Positions 15,193 through 23,203 of a DNA stretch of 32,781 bases are shown piece after piece (the first letter of the stretch is position 1; each line of letters opens with the position of its first letter). Below the pieces are notes generated by a model. It was given only the letters and a program-made list of their open reading frames with translations. It had not been told where the DNA came from and searched no databases. The stretch covers positions 1-32,781 of the forward strand of contig JALSNW010000034.1 of assembly GCA_026986785.1 (NCBI GenBank), given 5' to 3'. Both the position numbers and the translations under genes were made by a program. The DNA comes from Deltaproteobacteria bacterium (GTDB taxonomy: Bacteria > Desulfobacterota > Dissulfuribacteria > Dissulfuribacterales > QOAL01).

Positions 15193-16999
15193 TCTGTTTT
15201 GTTCCCCCTGGCTCCTTCAATGCCTTTTTGAATCTTTCCACCTGGCTTTTGTAGTAATCCCGGTTTTCATGCGCCTTACGAAACGCATCTTGTTCTACTT
15301 CGATTGCCCGTGCCACATAACCATTTGCAAAGAAGCATTCGGCTAGGGTATCCAAGATGAAGGGTTCAGGTCTGAGCTTTGCCGCTTTCATGGCAAGGAG
15401 AAGGGCCTTTTGGGGATGTATGAATGCAGGATCGTCGGATTTTACATAGAGCCATGCCAGATTGTTGAGGGCCTCTGCACTATTTGGCTCCATATTCAAG
15501 ACCTTTTTATATGCGAGTTCAGCCGCTTTGTACTTTTTTTGTTCAAAGGCTATTTCTCCAAGCAAGAGGTAGAATCTTGGGTCTCTATCGCCTTTCTGGA
15601 CGAGTTTTTCATAGTAGAGTTGAAGGACGTTGGAGTGGGCCTTTTTCTTCCAGGTCTTCGTGGGGAGGCTGGAGGGCAATATCAACAGTATACACGTCAG
15701 GGTAATAAAGATCCCCCTTGACACATTCAGCTTGTGGCTATGCTCAGCCAAGAGTTTTGGTTCAAGGTAGGCACGTCTTAGAAAGTCTATCCTTTCCGAG
15801 ATACTGTAGTGATGCCAGTTGGGTTTTTGAGGGTCTATACCAGAAAGTAGGGCGACCTTTTTCAGGGCATTTATCAAAAAGAAGGGATGTCCATGGATCT
15901 CAAAGGCGGCCATATCGGCCTGCCTTTCAAAATTCCTCATGAAATAACCCATGAGGAATCTGAAATAGACTATGATCAAGATGCCAACGGGAAGGGCGGT
16001 TAAGAGCGAGACAAGAGAGTCTGGGAATTCATCAGCAACCAGGAGTATCTTCAATATGGCAGGGGTGGACAATAGCCACGTAATGAATGGATCTCCAAGT
16101 CTGTATATTATCGCAGAATAGCTAAGTAGGAATATCACATACCAGAGTATGTGTTTCCTTCTTACATGCTCGATTTCATGGGCGATGACTGCCTCTATCT
16201 CTTCTGGCTGCAGATATCTTATAAGGCAGGGAGTGAGAAGGATATATCGGAAGCCTGGCACTAACCCCATTACAGCAGCAGTGCAGGCCATGGTCTCCCC
16301 GGTATGCCAGACCATGATGCCTGAGAAGGACATTTTCTGTCTTTTCAGTATATGTTCTATCCTCTGGCGCAGATCCGAGTTTGGAAGGGGGGTGCATCTC
16401 CAGAGTTTCATTATCAAGGGTGGCAGAACAAAGAGGAAAAACAACAGAAAAAGCAAGAGAAAGACGGCTGGGGCATAGTCGGAATGAAGCCATTGTCTCA
16501 AAAATGGGAAGGGTAGCTTCTCCAGCAGATCGATGAGAACTATCAGGACGAAATATGGGAATACCACTGGCAACAACAGCCTGAGCCTTGAATACACAGT
16601 ATTGTTTAATAATGGCCTTTCCCCTTGCTCCTTGAGGCCGGTCGACCACACCACGGTCAGATAGAATAGGAAGAGAAGGAGTGCCAGTATCTCTTTCAAG
16701 GATTCTAATCCAAAGAACGAGGATATCTTGAAAAACAGTAGGTTGGCATCCAAGAAATAGATATCGATTATAAAAGGGAAAAGGGCAGCCCATTCCCACA
16801 GCCCTATGCTGCTGAACCTGCCCCTGCCCCCTTTTTCCCCTTTTTTAAAGGCCATAAGGCAAAGTAGATACCAGCCGCCAGCCTTTAATATCCACAACAA
16901 CAATTCAACTGCGGGGACAAGTTGTCCAGTGGGCCTTTCTGGCGCACTGCTCACCAGTATTAGGGCTATCATTATTTCAAGTATCAATCCGTAAGGCAT
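15185..16999 (-). CDS. M48 family membrane metallopeptidase with C-terminal TPR domain
   Basis: This 604-residue inner-membrane protein has several N-terminal membrane segments (about 3-18, 31-50, 68-88, 103-119, 140-160, 178-197) and a catalytic HtpX/Ste24-type domain. The zinc motif is HEIEH (274-278, in AVIAHEIEHVRRKH), and the third ligand is the Glu of NFERQADMAAFEI. Further membrane segments occur near 285-350 and about 428-445. The tail (about 460-590) has TPR-like helices, with AYKKVLNMEPNSAEALNNLAW as the clearest unit. The presumed role is membrane-protein quality control or processing, with the TPRs recruiting partners. It is convergent with the hybrid kinase gene and divergent from the small membrane-protein gene. 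Confidence 0.85.
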   Translation of the reverse strand: MPYGLILEIMIALILVSSAPERPTGQLVPAVELLLWILKAGGWYLLCLMAFKKGEKGGRGRFSSIGLWEWAALFPFIIDIYFLDANLLFFKISSFFGLESLKEILALLLFLFYLTVVWSTGLKEQGERPLLNNTVYSRLRLLLPVVFPYFVLIVLIDLLEKLPFPFLRQWLHSDYAPAVFLLLFLLFFLFVLPPLIMKLWRCTPLPNSDLRQRIEHILKRQKMSFSGIMVWHTGETMACTAAVMGLVPGFRYILLTPCLIRYLQPEEIEAVIAHEIEHVRRKHILWYVIFLLSYSAIIYRLGDPFITWLLSTPAILKILLVADEFPDSLVSLLTALPVGILIIVYFRFLMGYFMRNFERQADMAAFEIHGHPFFLINALKKVALLSGIDPQKPNWHHYSISERIDFLRRAYLEPKLLAEHSHKLNVSRGIFITLTCILLILPSSLPTKTWKKKAHSNVLQLYYEKLVQKGDRDPRFYLLLGEIAFEQKKYKAAELAYKKVLNMEPNSAEALNNLAWLYVKSDDPAFIHPQKALLLAMKAAKLRPEPFILDTLAECFFANGYVARAIEVEQDAFRKAHENRDYYKSQVERFKKALKEPGGTKQIN

Positions 17000-17131
17000 A
17001 GGCCTGATTCTATCACCGGCAATGAGAAGTTTCTATTCAAAAAGTCAATAAAAAAGCTCAATTAGGAAATAGCCCGGCATATACTTCACCAGTCCGTTAT
17101 TTGTGTCGATAAGTTACCAAGGAGGATAGAA

Positions 17132-17458
17132 ATGTTTGTAGATATAGACTGGGATGCCATTGCCGAGGCCCTAAGGACAGAAAATCTCATAAAATATTTC
17201 TCCACGACCGATCCTATGGCCATCTTGGGAGATCCCCGTTTTTGGGTGTCAGCCCTCTTGATTTGTATTGTCCTTTACTTTTTGAAATTTCGAAAGGTCT
17301 TGTCCTTTCTTGTGGGGGCAGTGATCCTTTGGTCAGCCTGTTTCTATATATTGCCCAAGAACGGGAAGCTGGAGTTGAGGGATATAGCAGTCTTTGGCAG
17401 TGTCTTCGTAAGTGTTTTGGGATTTTGGATCTACATGTTCCTTCTACGGTCTGATTAA
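17132..17458 (+). CDS. Small membrane protein of unknown function
   Basis: This 108-residue protein is supported by a strong AGGAGG ribosome binding site 7 nt before the ATG. It has a short soluble N-terminus (about 1-35, with DIDWDAIAEAL) and three hydrophobic segments (about 36-49, 54-72, 85-105). I do not recognise the family. It ends 3 nt before the membrane-anchored HDOD gene and is almost certainly cotranscribed and perhaps translationally coupled with it, so a partnership at the membrane is plausible. Confidence 0.75.
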   Translation: MFVDIDWDAIAEALRTENLIKYFSTTDPMAILGDPRFWVSALLICIVLYFLKFRKVLSFLVGAVILWSACFYILPKNGKLELRDIAVFGSVFVSVLGFWIYMFLLRSD

Positions 17459-17461
17459 CTG

Positions 17462-18622
17462 GTGTCTTCATCGATGGATTTGTCCATGTTCTGGCTTCTG
17501 ATCCTATGTGTGGTAGCTGTTTTGGCTCTTGGGGTCATATTATTTTTTTTCCTGGGCAAAAAGGAGAGTACAGGCTCTTCCAACGGCCAAGCCAGTGCCT
17601 TTTCAGATGAAGAGGGGCCCTTGGAGGAACAGGCCTTTTTGCCAACCACGGTCTCTTCTTCACCCCATGAGCCTGAGGCAGAGGAGGTGGTTTTCATAGA
17701 CGTATCTCACCTGGAAAGGCCGAGTCCAGAAAGACCCATAACAGATGAGGATGCAGCACTAATAGACATAATTCGTCAATCCCCAGAATTGCCAAGTGCA
17801 ATCATGGAGCTATCCCAAATGCTTAGGGATCCTGAAGCTAACATCAGAAGGGTTGTGGAGTTGATAAGTACTGATCCCGTATTGTCGGCAAAGGTGTTGA
17901 GGGTAGTCAATTCTGCCGCCTATGGCCAATTAAGGGTGACTTCTCTTCAACAGGCCGTGGTGCTCCTTGGATTCAATAATGTGTGGCTCTTGGTGACCCA
18001 AATGCTGACCTCTTCCGCAGTCAAGCCCTTTGCGGAACTGGATCAGCAGGAGATCAAGGCACTTTGGCGTCATGCGGCTGCTGCCTCGGTGTGTGCAAGG
18101 CATTTGCTATTTTTCACAGGGATGACCACCAGCCAAATTGGTCCTACAGTCTTTACCTGTTCCTTGCTCCATGACGTTGGAAAGTTTTTGTTGAAAGGGC
18201 TTGGAGGAGGTCAGGAACACATGGACAAGGAACAGCCATGTGAGACCTTTTCAGTGCTTGAAGAGGAACAGGTCTATGGTCTCGATCATTGTAGGATGGG
18301 ATATCTGCTTTCAACCTACTGGAAACTCCCAGAACTCATATGTACAACCATAGGCTATCACCATCATCCCTCCTTTGGCAATTGGCATGAAGTCCCGAGA
18401 CATGCCAGAAAGACAGTGGCCTTTGTGGCCTTGAGTGATTTCCTTGCGAAAAAGACCAACTATTGGGATGAATCCCCCTGTGGATTCAATATATCTCAAG
18501 ATGCCTTGGAGTTTATAGGGCTTGACAAACCAGGTTCCATAAATAAGCTGCTCACCAAGGAATTGAAGCGTGATCTTCGACAGACGGAGGCACTGATTGA
18601 AGCAGCAGCAAAAAGGGTGTGA
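17462..18622 (+). CDS. Membrane-anchored HDOD domain protein
   Basis: This 386-residue protein has an N-terminal membrane segment (about 9-29, ending FFFLGKKE) and then an acidic, Ser/Pro-rich linker (about 30-95). An HDOD domain follows (about 105-310) with ELPSAIMELSQML, VLRVVNSAAYGQLR and the HD motif LLHDVGKFLL. GYHHHPS lies in the C-terminal part. The start is GTG at 17462 or the ATG at 17474; neither has a clear ribosome binding site, so translation may depend on coupling with the preceding gene. A membrane tether on an HDOD protein is uncommon; most are soluble. It overlaps the glycosylase gene by 26 bp. Confidence 0.85.
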   Translation: MSSSMDLSMFWLLILCVVAVLALGVILFFFLGKKESTGSSNGQASAFSDEEGPLEEQAFLPTTVSSSPHEPEAEEVVFIDVSHLERPSPERPITDEDAALIDIIRQSPELPSAIMELSQMLRDPEANIRRVVELISTDPVLSAKVLRVVNSAAYGQLRVTSLQQAVVLLGFNNVWLLVTQMLTSSAVKPFAELDQQEIKALWRHAAAASVCARHLLFFTGMTTSQIGPTVFTCSLLHDVGKFLLKGLGGGQEHMDKEQPCETFSVLEEEQVYGLDHCRMGYLLSTYWKLPELICTTIGYHHHPSFGNWHEVPRHARKTVAFVALSDFLAKKTNYWDESPCGFNISQDALEFIGLDKPGSINKLLTKELKRDLRQTEALIEAAAKRV

Positions 18623-19307
18623 CAGGGCATATCTAAGAAAATTGGAAGGTCTCCACCCAGGAACTCGGCATACAGAGTATCTTTTTTCCCTGTTTTGGCT
18701 TTTGTATGACAGCTTTGGACCTCAGTACTGGTGGCCGGGCCAGACCCCTTTCGAGGTGGCAGTGGGGGCTATCCTCACCCAGAATACCACATGGAAAAAT
18801 GTGGAAAAGGCTATAGCCAACCTCAAGTCTCACAGGTGTCTATCTCCATTTGCCATCTTGGAGATGGCCGATTACGAGCTTGCCGAGCTCTTGAGGCCGG
18901 CGGGTTATTATAACATCAAGACGGGCAGGCTGAAGAATTTTGTAAAGGTCTTGCTTGAGGATTTCGGCGGCGATATGGGGCAAATGGCCCAGGTCGAGGA
19001 TGGCCTGATAAGACGACGCCTGTTGGAGATAAAAGGCATTGGGCCAGAGACCGCAGACAGTATTATGCTCTATGCCCTCGAGAAACCATCATTCGTGGTA
19101 GACGCCTATACCTTCAGAATCCTTCAAAGACACGACATGATAGATTCGTCTTGGGATTATGAAATGTTGAGGGGCTTTTTTATGGACAATCTGCCAATTG
19201 ATGTCTGTCTATTCAATGAATTTCATGCCCTCATAGTCATGGCTGGCAAGAGCTTTTGTAAAGCCAGAAAGCCAAAATGTGACCAATGTCCCATCAGGGC
19301 TACCTGA
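18597..19307 (+). CDS. Endonuclease III-like HhH-GPD DNA glycosylase (MagIII-type)
   Basis: This 236-residue protein starts at TTG 18597. The start is decided by GGAGG at 18586-18590, 6 nt upstream and inside the previous gene. Family motifs are WWPGQTPFEVAVGAILTQNT (about 44-63), the helix-hairpin-helix LLEIKGIGPETADSIMLYAL (about 140-159) and the catalytic Asp in FVVDAYTFRI. The Lys that gives EndoIII its lyase activity is Glu here (GPETA instead of GRKTA), so a monofunctional base-excision glycosylase for alkylated bases is likely. The C-terminal iron-sulfur loop has only three cysteines, C-x6-C-x2-C followed by PIRAT and then a UGA stop, exactly where the fourth Cys of C-x6-C-x2-C-x5-C should be. 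See findings. Confidence 0.85.
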   Translation: MKQQQKGCDRAYLRKLEGLHPGTRHTEYLFSLFWLLYDSFGPQYWWPGQTPFEVAVGAILTQNTTWKNVEKAIANLKSHRCLSPFAILEMADYELAELLRPAGYYNIKTGRLKNFVKVLLEDFGGDMGQMAQVEDGLIRRRLLEIKGIGPETADSIMLYALEKPSFVVDAYTFRILQRHDMIDSSWDYEMLRGFFMDNLPIDVCLFNEFHALIVMAGKSFCKARKPKCDQCPIRAT

Positions 19308-19324
19308 GATATTTATTCATACTC

Positions 19325-20197
19325 TCAGTCCATTATCATATTCAACAGCTTTTCAGCCTCATAGAAGCTTGTTATTGCATGGTCCATGCACCAATAATAG
19401 TCTTCTTGTCCACATCCGGCTGCTTTCAATAGTGCTGGACTTATGTGATACCTGAAGCCATCTGTACCTACTCCAAAGCCGAGCTGTATGCTCATGATGT
19501 TGCTGAGCGCTAAACAGGCTGACAGTCTATCTTGGATGTATAGATCAGGGTCATGATGATTTCTGACAGCCCTACAGATATCTGGTGGGAAATCCCAATT
19601 GGTGAGGATTGCAGCACCAGCTACGGCATGATCGGTCCCGAGCACGCTCCACTCGGCCTCTGAAAAGCTGTTTCCACGTTGTTTGGAGATCATCAGTACC
19701 TCTCCAAGCCTTGGCCCTACGTAAATGTCCAAAACGATCTTTCCAATATCGTGCAGGATCGCAGTGGTGAAGAGTGTAGAACTGTCAGTGAAGCCTATAC
19801 GTTTACTGATTACACCAGAGACCACGGCACAGCTCATCGAATGCAACCACAGGTCTTCTGGGGCCATTTCATAGCCGGACAATGGTCGGCTCAGATATGG
19901 CATGGCAGCACCTGCCACCAGGACCTCCCTGATTTTTTGATTGCCGAGTAGGGCAAGGGCCGTATCAAGATCTGTCACTTGTTGTCTCAAGCCAAAGATG
20001 GCCGAGTTGGTGAGTTTGAGGATATTGGCCACAAGGCCTTGGTCGAATTTTATTATTTCAGACACATCCGAGATCTTTTTCTTGGGATCATCGAGTACCT
20101 GGAGGGCCTTGTGGACCACCTTGGGGAACACTGGCAGGTCTGCCATGGATTCGAAGACAGCATCCAGTGTAAAATTTGGAGTAGAGACCGCAATCAT
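19325..20197 (-). CDS. HDOD domain protein
   Basis: This 290-residue soluble protein is essentially one HDOD domain. It has LPVFPKVVHKALQVLDDP (about 18-35), ILKLTNSAIFGLR (about 59-71), an HD motif TAILHDIGKIVLDI (about 145-158) and NHHDP near 217. The start is supported by AAGGAG about 8 nt upstream. The start overlaps the stop of the CheD-like gene in an ATGA arrangement, so the two are translationally coupled and probably work together. HDOD proteins act in chemotaxis, stress and type IV pilus regulation in other proteobacteria, but the biochemical activity of the domain is not well defined. It is the third HDOD protein within 10 kb. Confidence 0.88.
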   Translation of the reverse strand: MIAVSTPNFTLDAVFESMADLPVFPKVVHKALQVLDDPKKKISDVSEIIKFDQGLVANILKLTNSAIFGLRQQVTDLDTALALLGNQKIREVLVAGAAMPYLSRPLSGYEMAPEDLWLHSMSCAVVSGVISKRIGFTDSSTLFTTAILHDIGKIVLDIYVGPRLGEVLMISKQRGNSFSEAEWSVLGTDHAVAGAAILTNWDFPPDICRAVRNHHDPDLYIQDRLSACLALSNIMSIQLGFGVGTDGFRYHISPALLKAAGCGQEDYYWCMDHAITSFYEAEKLLNMIMD

Positions 20198-20661
20198 AAC
20201 TGGATCTCCTTTTCGTCCAGCATAGTGATGGTCATGTTTTCCCCTCCTACGTGGAGAGAGGCGGTTCTATTCAACGGACCGCCAACATGCTCTCCTTTTG
20301 TCTTCAGCCCATTTTTCTTGAGTGTTACCAAGACGGCCTTATAGAGTTTTTTACCAATGGCCAACTCATCAGGTTCAGACAGGAAACCAGCTGCCCCAGC
20401 AAGAAATATTTTGAGATTTTGGGGCTTGGCGCCCTTGGAGATCATTTCTTTGAAGAGTTCTCTCAGCTGTTCGAGAACACCAGGGACAGCAGATGTCTTG
20501 TCTACCTTCTTGGGTAATACGCATACGGCCATACCTGAAACATGGGCCACTGGGTCTGATGCAGCTATTGCAAGGGCAGAGCCCAGAGACACAGTAAAAA
20601 GCCTTGCTCCTTTTTTGTCTGAGACAACGGTCTTTCCCTTTTTAACCAGAATTTGTTCCAT
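20194..20661 (-). CDS. CheD-like protein lacking the deamidase Cys and His
   Basis: This 155-residue protein aligns along its length with the chemoreceptor glutamine deamidase CheD: TVSLGSALAIAASDPVAHVSG (about 23-43), GMAVCVLP, a central IFLAGAAGF (for the family KIFGGA-M) and the late HVGGPLNRT (for DxGG-x-x-x-R). In active CheD the nucleophile is Cys in LGSC and the base is His in MAH-x-MLP. Here these positions are A29 and V45. The enzyme should be catalytically dead, perhaps kept as a binding or scaffold protein. No chemoreceptor or CheC gene is in the window. A GGAGG lies 14 nt before the ATG, longer than usual. It is coupled to the downstream HDOD gene. The distant match to CheD is by motif reading. 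Confidence 0.7.
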   Translation of the reverse strand: MEQILVKKGKTVVSDKKGARLFTVSLGSALAIAASDPVAHVSGMAVCVLPKKVDKTSAVPGVLEQLRELFKEMISKGAKPQNLKIFLAGAAGFLSEPDELAIGKKLYKAVLVTLKKNGLKTKGEHVGGPLNRTASLHVGGENMTITMLDEKEIQL

Positions 20662-20891
20662 GGAAACAACTGCAACCTCCGTTTATTACGAGTGAAGATA
20701 GATGGACACATATTGGTCCAATTGCTTCAGCTCCTAAGTATTCTATCGGTCATACGGCAAAAAATGTAAAACGCATATCGGGATGTTTATGAAAAAAGAG
20801 GGGATGGAATTTTTCACATGGTTGAAGACAAGCCGGTATTTCATACTTATATTTTTCTGAGAAAACATCTGGTGACAATGGGAGGTCTGGC

Positions 20892-21905
20892 ATGAAAGAG
20901 GCATATCTATACGAGAAATTGGATGACAGTATGGTCAGGTGTAACTTGTGTATGCACCATTGCAAGATAAAACCAGGCAAAAGGGGAGTGTGTGCCGTAA
21001 GGGAGAATCAAGATGGCACCTTGGTCAGTCTGGTATATGGAAGGCTGATTTCGAGGAACAACGATCCGATTGAGAAAAAACCCCTTTTCCACTTCCTGCC
21101 AGGCAGCAAATCCTATTCTATTGCCACGGTCGGGTGTAATTTTCGCTGCCTACATTGTCAAAATTGGCAGATTTCCCAATATCCAAGGCTCAACAATGGG
21201 GAGATCATAGGGGATGAGGTAACACCCCAGGAGGTGGTACAGGATGCCCTACTTCAGGGTGCAAGGAGTATAAGCTATACATATGTCGAGCCCACCATAT
21301 TCTATGAAATGGCCTATGAGACCGGGACAATTGCCAGGTCAAGAGGTCTAAAGAACTGCTTTGTCAGCAATGGCTATATGAGTCCTGATACTGTCAAGCA
21401 CAGCGTCGACTTCCTGGATGCCATCAATATCGATCTAAAGGCCTTTTCAGACAAGTTCTACAAGGAGGTATGCAAGGCAAGGCTACAGCCTGTACTTGAT
21501 TCCATAGAGCTGATGCATGAAATTGGCATCTGGGTTGAGGTGACCACCCTTATAATCCCTGGTTGGAATGATTCTGAAGAGGAATTGACAGAGATCGCAA
21601 GGTTTATAAAAGGGGTTTCGCCTTCAATACCTTGGCATGTAACAGCATTTCATCCCACCTACAAGATGCTCGACAGGGCCCCAACTCCTGTGTCCATCCT
21701 CAGAAAGGCCAGACAGATCGGCCTGGAGCAAGGGCTTCGTTTCGTATATGAAGGTAACATACCTGGAGAAGGGGGAGAAAATACCTACTGTCCTTCATGT
21801 GGTCAGGAAATCATTTCAAGGTATGGATTCAGCATTCTGGAAAACAGGTTAAAGGACGGCAAGTGTCCAAAATGTGGAGAGTTGATAGAAGGTATATGGA
21901 AATGA
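20892..21905 (+). CDS. amrS: AmmeMemoRadiSam system radical SAM enzyme
   Basis: This is a 337-residue radical SAM protein of the AmrS/PflA-like group. The N-terminal cysteine cluster is C17-x2-C20-x3-C24-x9-C34. The [4Fe-4S]-SAM motif is C82-x3-C86-x2-C89 (GCNFRCLHCQNW), followed by SYTYVEPTIFYEMAYET and VEVTTLIIPGWND. A C-terminal zinc ribbon has CPSC and CPKC pairs (about 300-330). GGGAGG lies 6 nt before the ATG. The family is defined by genomic association with AMMECR1 and Memo domain proteins; neither is encoded here, so partners must lie elsewhere. The reaction is unknown. It is divergent from the CheD-like gene. Confidence 0.9.
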   Translation: MKEAYLYEKLDDSMVRCNLCMHHCKIKPGKRGVCAVRENQDGTLVSLVYGRLISRNNDPIEKKPLFHFLPGSKSYSIATVGCNFRCLHCQNWQISQYPRLNNGEIIGDEVTPQEVVQDALLQGARSISYTYVEPTIFYEMAYETGTIARSRGLKNCFVSNGYMSPDTVKHSVDFLDAINIDLKAFSDKFYKEVCKARLQPVLDSIELMHEIGIWVEVTTLIIPGWNDSEEELTEIARFIKGVSPSIPWHVTAFHPTYKMLDRAPTPVSILRKARQIGLEQGLRFVYEGNIPGEGGENTYCPSCGQEIISRYGFSILENRLKDGKCPKCGELIEGIWK

Positions 21906-21956
21906 GGAGAAGGAAAGGGTAGGGCAGCCGTGCTGGTGACATGTGGACTGTAATCT

Positions 21957-22790
21957 CTACCTTCTTCTCTGGCGTCTTGGTTTGAGTTTGGGCCTGATCC
22001 CCCTTCTGAGGTTTACATACTGGTGGACAAAGTCCAGATAGACCTCTCCTACATGCATGGCCAATTCCTCCCTTGTACCACTCGGTGCTATCTGGAACTG
22101 GGTTGCCTTGGATCGGCTCTCAACTACGAGCCATTCCACTTCTGAGAGAGATTGGATCAGGTCCCTGGGGCTATGGATAAAGAGCACAGGTTTTTTGAAA
22201 GAAGCCATTTTCTTCCTGTTGTCGAACAATGGGCCTTTGGGTATGAGTTCTTCATCAATCCCCTTTCTGACCAGATAGTCTCTGCCCCGATTAAAGGCAC
22301 TTTCCAATATGAGACAGAGCAGCTCTTGTTCTTTTTTGGCTGCAAGGTCAAGGGCTATGGCAGAGCCGATGGATCTGCCCATCAGGACCAAGTCACCTGG
22401 CCTTTCAGATCCCTTCATCCAATTCTTGATCCCGTCAAAAAAGGTCTCTGCATCAGGGAAAAGCTTGGGCATAGAAAGGGCCCCTGTACTTAGACCACAT
22501 CCTCGATAATCAAGGCTGCAAAACGTGAATCCGCGGCTCTTGAACCCTTCTCCTAACAAGGCGAGGCTTTCGAGATTTTCGTATTCTGCTGGGAAGTACA
22601 GGATATGGGGGTCTTCCGGCTTTCCTTCAAATATCCTTGCAGTCAGCAAGACATTGTCTCTGGTAGGTATCTCCAGGAGAAGACAGGCCTGCTTCCTGGT
22701 TGGTTCTTTGCCAGAGAGATCAAGGGTGCCAAACAGGGAATCCCGGATCTGTGGTGTGTCAAGTTCTTCAAGCGGAGTCACTGCCACCAT
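21957..22790 (-). CDS. Alpha/beta hydrolase
   Basis: This 277-residue protein has no signal peptide. It has the alpha/beta hydrolase fold landmarks: CSLDYRGCGLSTG (about 91-103) after strand 4, the nucleophile elbow LMGRSIGSAIAL with S140, and LFIHSPRDLIQ (about 198-208) carrying the acid. The C-terminus contains EELAMHVGEVYLD, where the catalytic His probably lies, and ends in a very basic tail (RRQRRR). It resembles ABHD/YqiA-like serine hydrolases; the substrate is unknown. AGGAAAGG precedes the ATG, which lies inside the end of the upstream gene (13-bp overlap), so it is translationally coupled to it. Confidence 0.8.
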   Translation of the reverse strand: MVAVTPLEELDTPQIRDSLFGTLDLSGKEPTRKQACLLLEIPTRDNVLLTARIFEGKPEDPHILYFPAEYENLESLALLGEGFKSRGFTFCSLDYRGCGLSTGALSMPKLFPDAETFFDGIKNWMKGSERPGDLVLMGRSIGSAIALDLAAKKEQELLCLILESAFNRGRDYLVRKGIDEELIPKGPLFDNRKKMASFKKPVLFIHSPRDLIQSLSEVEWLVVESRSKATQFQIAPSGTREELAMHVGEVYLDFVHQYVNLRRGIRPKLKPRRQRRR

Positions 22791-23173
22791 GTCAACCTTT
22801 CCTGGAATTCCTTTATCTTCTTTTTCTTGAATCCTTTTGAAAAATCCCTGTGTCCCATATAAGAAAGGGCATGTTTTTTTAGATTGGATAGGAGTCTTGA
22901 AAAGACCTCATCCTTTTCCCTTTCGTCAATAAAATTCCTTTCCTTCTTTAGTTGAAAACAGACTTCTTGCCCATGTTTTTGCACAAATTTTTCAAAAAGT
23001 TCATCAGGGTCACCAAAACCATCAAAGTCCTTTCTGGTGACCCTCATTGGTATCTTTACCAGCAGGCCTACGAGCCACCTGTCTCCTGCCAGTTTTCTGG
23101 AATAGTCATAGAACTCGACCCTGAGGCCATTTTCCAACTCTACTGTCTCAAACATTACTGGTTCCTTCAGCAT
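22778..23173 (-). CDS. Conserved-looking hypothetical protein
   Basis: This 131-residue soluble, charged protein is one I do not assign to a family. The first third reads as beta strands (TVELENGLRVEFYDYSRKLA, then DRWLVGLLVKIPM), and the rest is helical and Lys/Glu-rich (KKKKIKEFQERL). The annotated ATG (23173) has no ribosome binding site. The ATG six codons inside (23155) has AAGGA at good spacing and is the likelier start. It lies between AICARFT (30 bp upstream) and the alpha/beta hydrolase (13-bp overlap), so it belongs to the same operon. Confidence 0.6.
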   Translation of the reverse strand: MLKEPVMFETVELENGLRVEFYDYSRKLAGDRWLVGLLVKIPMRVTRKDFDGFGDPDELFEKFVQKHGQEVCFQLKKERNFIDEREKDEVFSRLLSNLKKHALSYMGHRDFSKGFKKKKIKEFQERLTWWQ

Positions 23174-23203
23174 GGTTTTTTTGTGTCAAATGAGGATCAG
23201 CCA

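Noticed and set aside
16176-16799. 207-codon minus-strand frame
   Set aside because: It is an alternative frame inside the M48 peptidase gene, low-complexity and without a family match.
19305-19342. Bacterial SECIS element after the glycosylase UGA
   Set aside because: The sequence after the UGA forms only a very short imperfect stem, so selenocysteine is listed as an unlikely option rather than annotated.
20783-20860. 25-codon plus-strand frame (MFMKKEGMEFF...) before amrS
   Set aside because: It has no convincing ribosome binding site and no conservation evidence; it is probably chance in an AT-rich intergenic region.
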